A DNA stretch of 5,957 nucleotides from Bacteroidales bacterium (GTDB taxonomy: Bacteria; Bacteroidota; Bacteroidia; Bacteroidales; JAADGE01): NCBI GenBank assembly GCA_026987795.1, contig JALSMF010000461.1:1-5957 (forward strand), in the 5' to 3' direction. Both the position numbers and the translations under genes were made by a program. The notes below the pieces were generated by a model that did no database searches, was not told where the DNA came from, and worked only from the letters and a program-made list of their open reading frames with translations. Positions 5,241 to 5,957 of this stretch are shown piece after piece. The first letter of the stretch is position 1. Every line of letters starts with the position of its first letter.

Positions 5241-5957
5241 ATGTTTAAACATCTTTATAATTTTTTTAAGAACAGAAAATTACTCCTTGCATTTATAATA
5301 CTCATAACAGGCGGAGCTGCCGTTTATACGGCATTAAAAATTAAAACCACCGAGGATATATCTAAAATGATACCTGCCGATGATGAACTTCGACGTTTTA
5401 ATTTTGCCGGTAAACATATAAAAATAAACGATAAAATAATTATAAACATATCATTTTCAGACACTTCGGTCATAAACCCGGGTAAATTAACCGAATTTGC
5501 AGACAGCTTGGAATTGCAGTTGTTAAATACAAATAAGGAACATATTGCAGAAATTCAGAACACTTTTGACAGCCGAATGATGAATGAGCTGTATGAGATT
5601 TTTTATAATAACCTGCCGATATTTCTTACGGAGGAAGATTATAAAAAACTTGACACCTTATTTACTAATGATAAAATTGACAAAACTTTGTCCGCAGATT
5701 TTAAAACTCTGATTTCGCCGGCAAGTATGATTACTAAAAAATTCATAAAAAAAGACCCTCTGAATATTACCCCGCTTGCTTTGGAAAGGCTGAAAAAATT
5801 ACAAACCGATAACAGTTATGAAATTTATGACAATCATATATTTTCAAAAAACAGAAAACATCTTTTGCTTTTTATTATTTCAAAATATTCTAACAGCGAA
5901 ACAGCAAAAAATAAACAGCTGGTTGACGGAATAAATAAAACATTGAGCAATTTAAGA
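5241..5957 (+). CDS. RND/MMPL-family exporter, N-terminal part (3' end outside window)
   Basis: The ATG at 5241 opens a frame that reaches the right edge with no stop, giving 239 codons. It is the only ATG after the in-frame TGA at 5184-5186, and an A-rich leader (CAAAGAAACAGCAAAT) precedes it. Residues 11-12 are basic (NRK), 13-34 form the first transmembrane helix, and TTEDISKMIPADDELRRF at 36-53 is the segment that follows TM1 in MMPL-type exporters. Residues 55-239 are the start of the large periplasmic domain, including ISPASMITKKFIKKDPL at 158-174. Full-length relatives have roughly 800-1200 residues and about 12 membrane helices. In Bacteroidota, close relatives often sit in aryl polyene/flexirubin-type or lipid clusters and are thought to move hydrophobic acyl products driven by the proton gradient. 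The family call comes from memory of such sequences, and the conserved membrane core is outside the window, so the substrate is unknown. Its divergent partner is the TPR-LuxR regulator. Confidence 0.7.
   Translation, partial: MFKHLYNFFKNRKLLLAFIILITGGAAVYTALKIKTTEDISKMIPADDELRRFNFAGKHIKINDKIIINISFSDTSVINPGKLTEFADSLELQLLNTNKEHIAEIQNTFDSRMMNELYEIFYNNLPIFLTEEDYKKLDTLFTNDKIDKTLSADFKTLISPASMITKKFIKKDPLNITPLALERLKKLQTDNSYEIYDNHIFSKNRKHLLLFIISKYSNSETAKNKQLVDGINKTLSNLR

Noticed and set aside
4004..5298. Plus-strand open frames at 4004-4228, 4580-4891 and 5044-5298
   Set aside because: The first two lie wholly opposite the regulator coding sequence, and the third overlaps both its 5' end and the exporter start in another frame. 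The Phe/Ile/Cys-rich translations are what antisense Lys/Asn/Glu-rich codons give.

Overview
The window looks like chromosomal DNA from a Bacteroidota (Bacteroidetes) bacterium, probably an AT-rich, uncultured or marine member of the Bacteroidia/Flavobacteriia. The evidence is a type IX secretion (T9SS) type A C-terminal sorting tail, a FISUMP domain joined to a DUF5018-like domain, a TPR-transmembrane-LuxR regulator of the kind common in this phylum, A-rich leaders without a Shine-Dalgarno sequence, and a promoter-like match to the Bacteroidetes TTG / TAnnTTTG consensus. I see no tRNA, rRNA, CRISPR array, transposase or phage gene.

Layout: three genes are on the minus strand and one on the plus strand, with the right-hand pair diverging from an intergenic region of about 130 bp. 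From the left: (1) positions 1-1475, minus, the N-terminal 491 residues of a secreted protein made of five tandem fibronectin type III-like domains; its 3' end lies outside the window. (2) 1639-2832, minus, a complete secreted protein with signal peptide, FISUMP domain, DUF5018-like domain and T9SS tail. (3) 3158-5110, minus, a complete 650-residue membrane regulator: signal peptide, nine TPR units with an exact 40-residue period, one membrane helix, coiled coil and a LuxR/GerE-type helix-turn-helix. (4) 5241-5957, plus, the first 239 residues of a large RND/MMPL-type exporter that runs off the right edge.

The two left genes encode envelope or cell-surface proteins. Gaps of 325 bp and 163 bp separate the three minus genes, and a terminator-like hairpin lies at the end of the regulator gene, so they are probably not one tight operon. 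The regulator and the exporter are divergent and share an intergenic region holding a good promoter match for the regulator and a 28-bp dyad. Local control of the exporter and/or the regulator from this region is plausible but unproven.

Points most worth a second look are the mosaic near-identity among the FN3 repeats, the dyad between regulator and exporter, the long hairpin between the two surface-protein genes, and the perfect 19-bp palindrome downstream of the regulator. I found no clearly new defence or mobile system; all four proteins belong to recognisable families.
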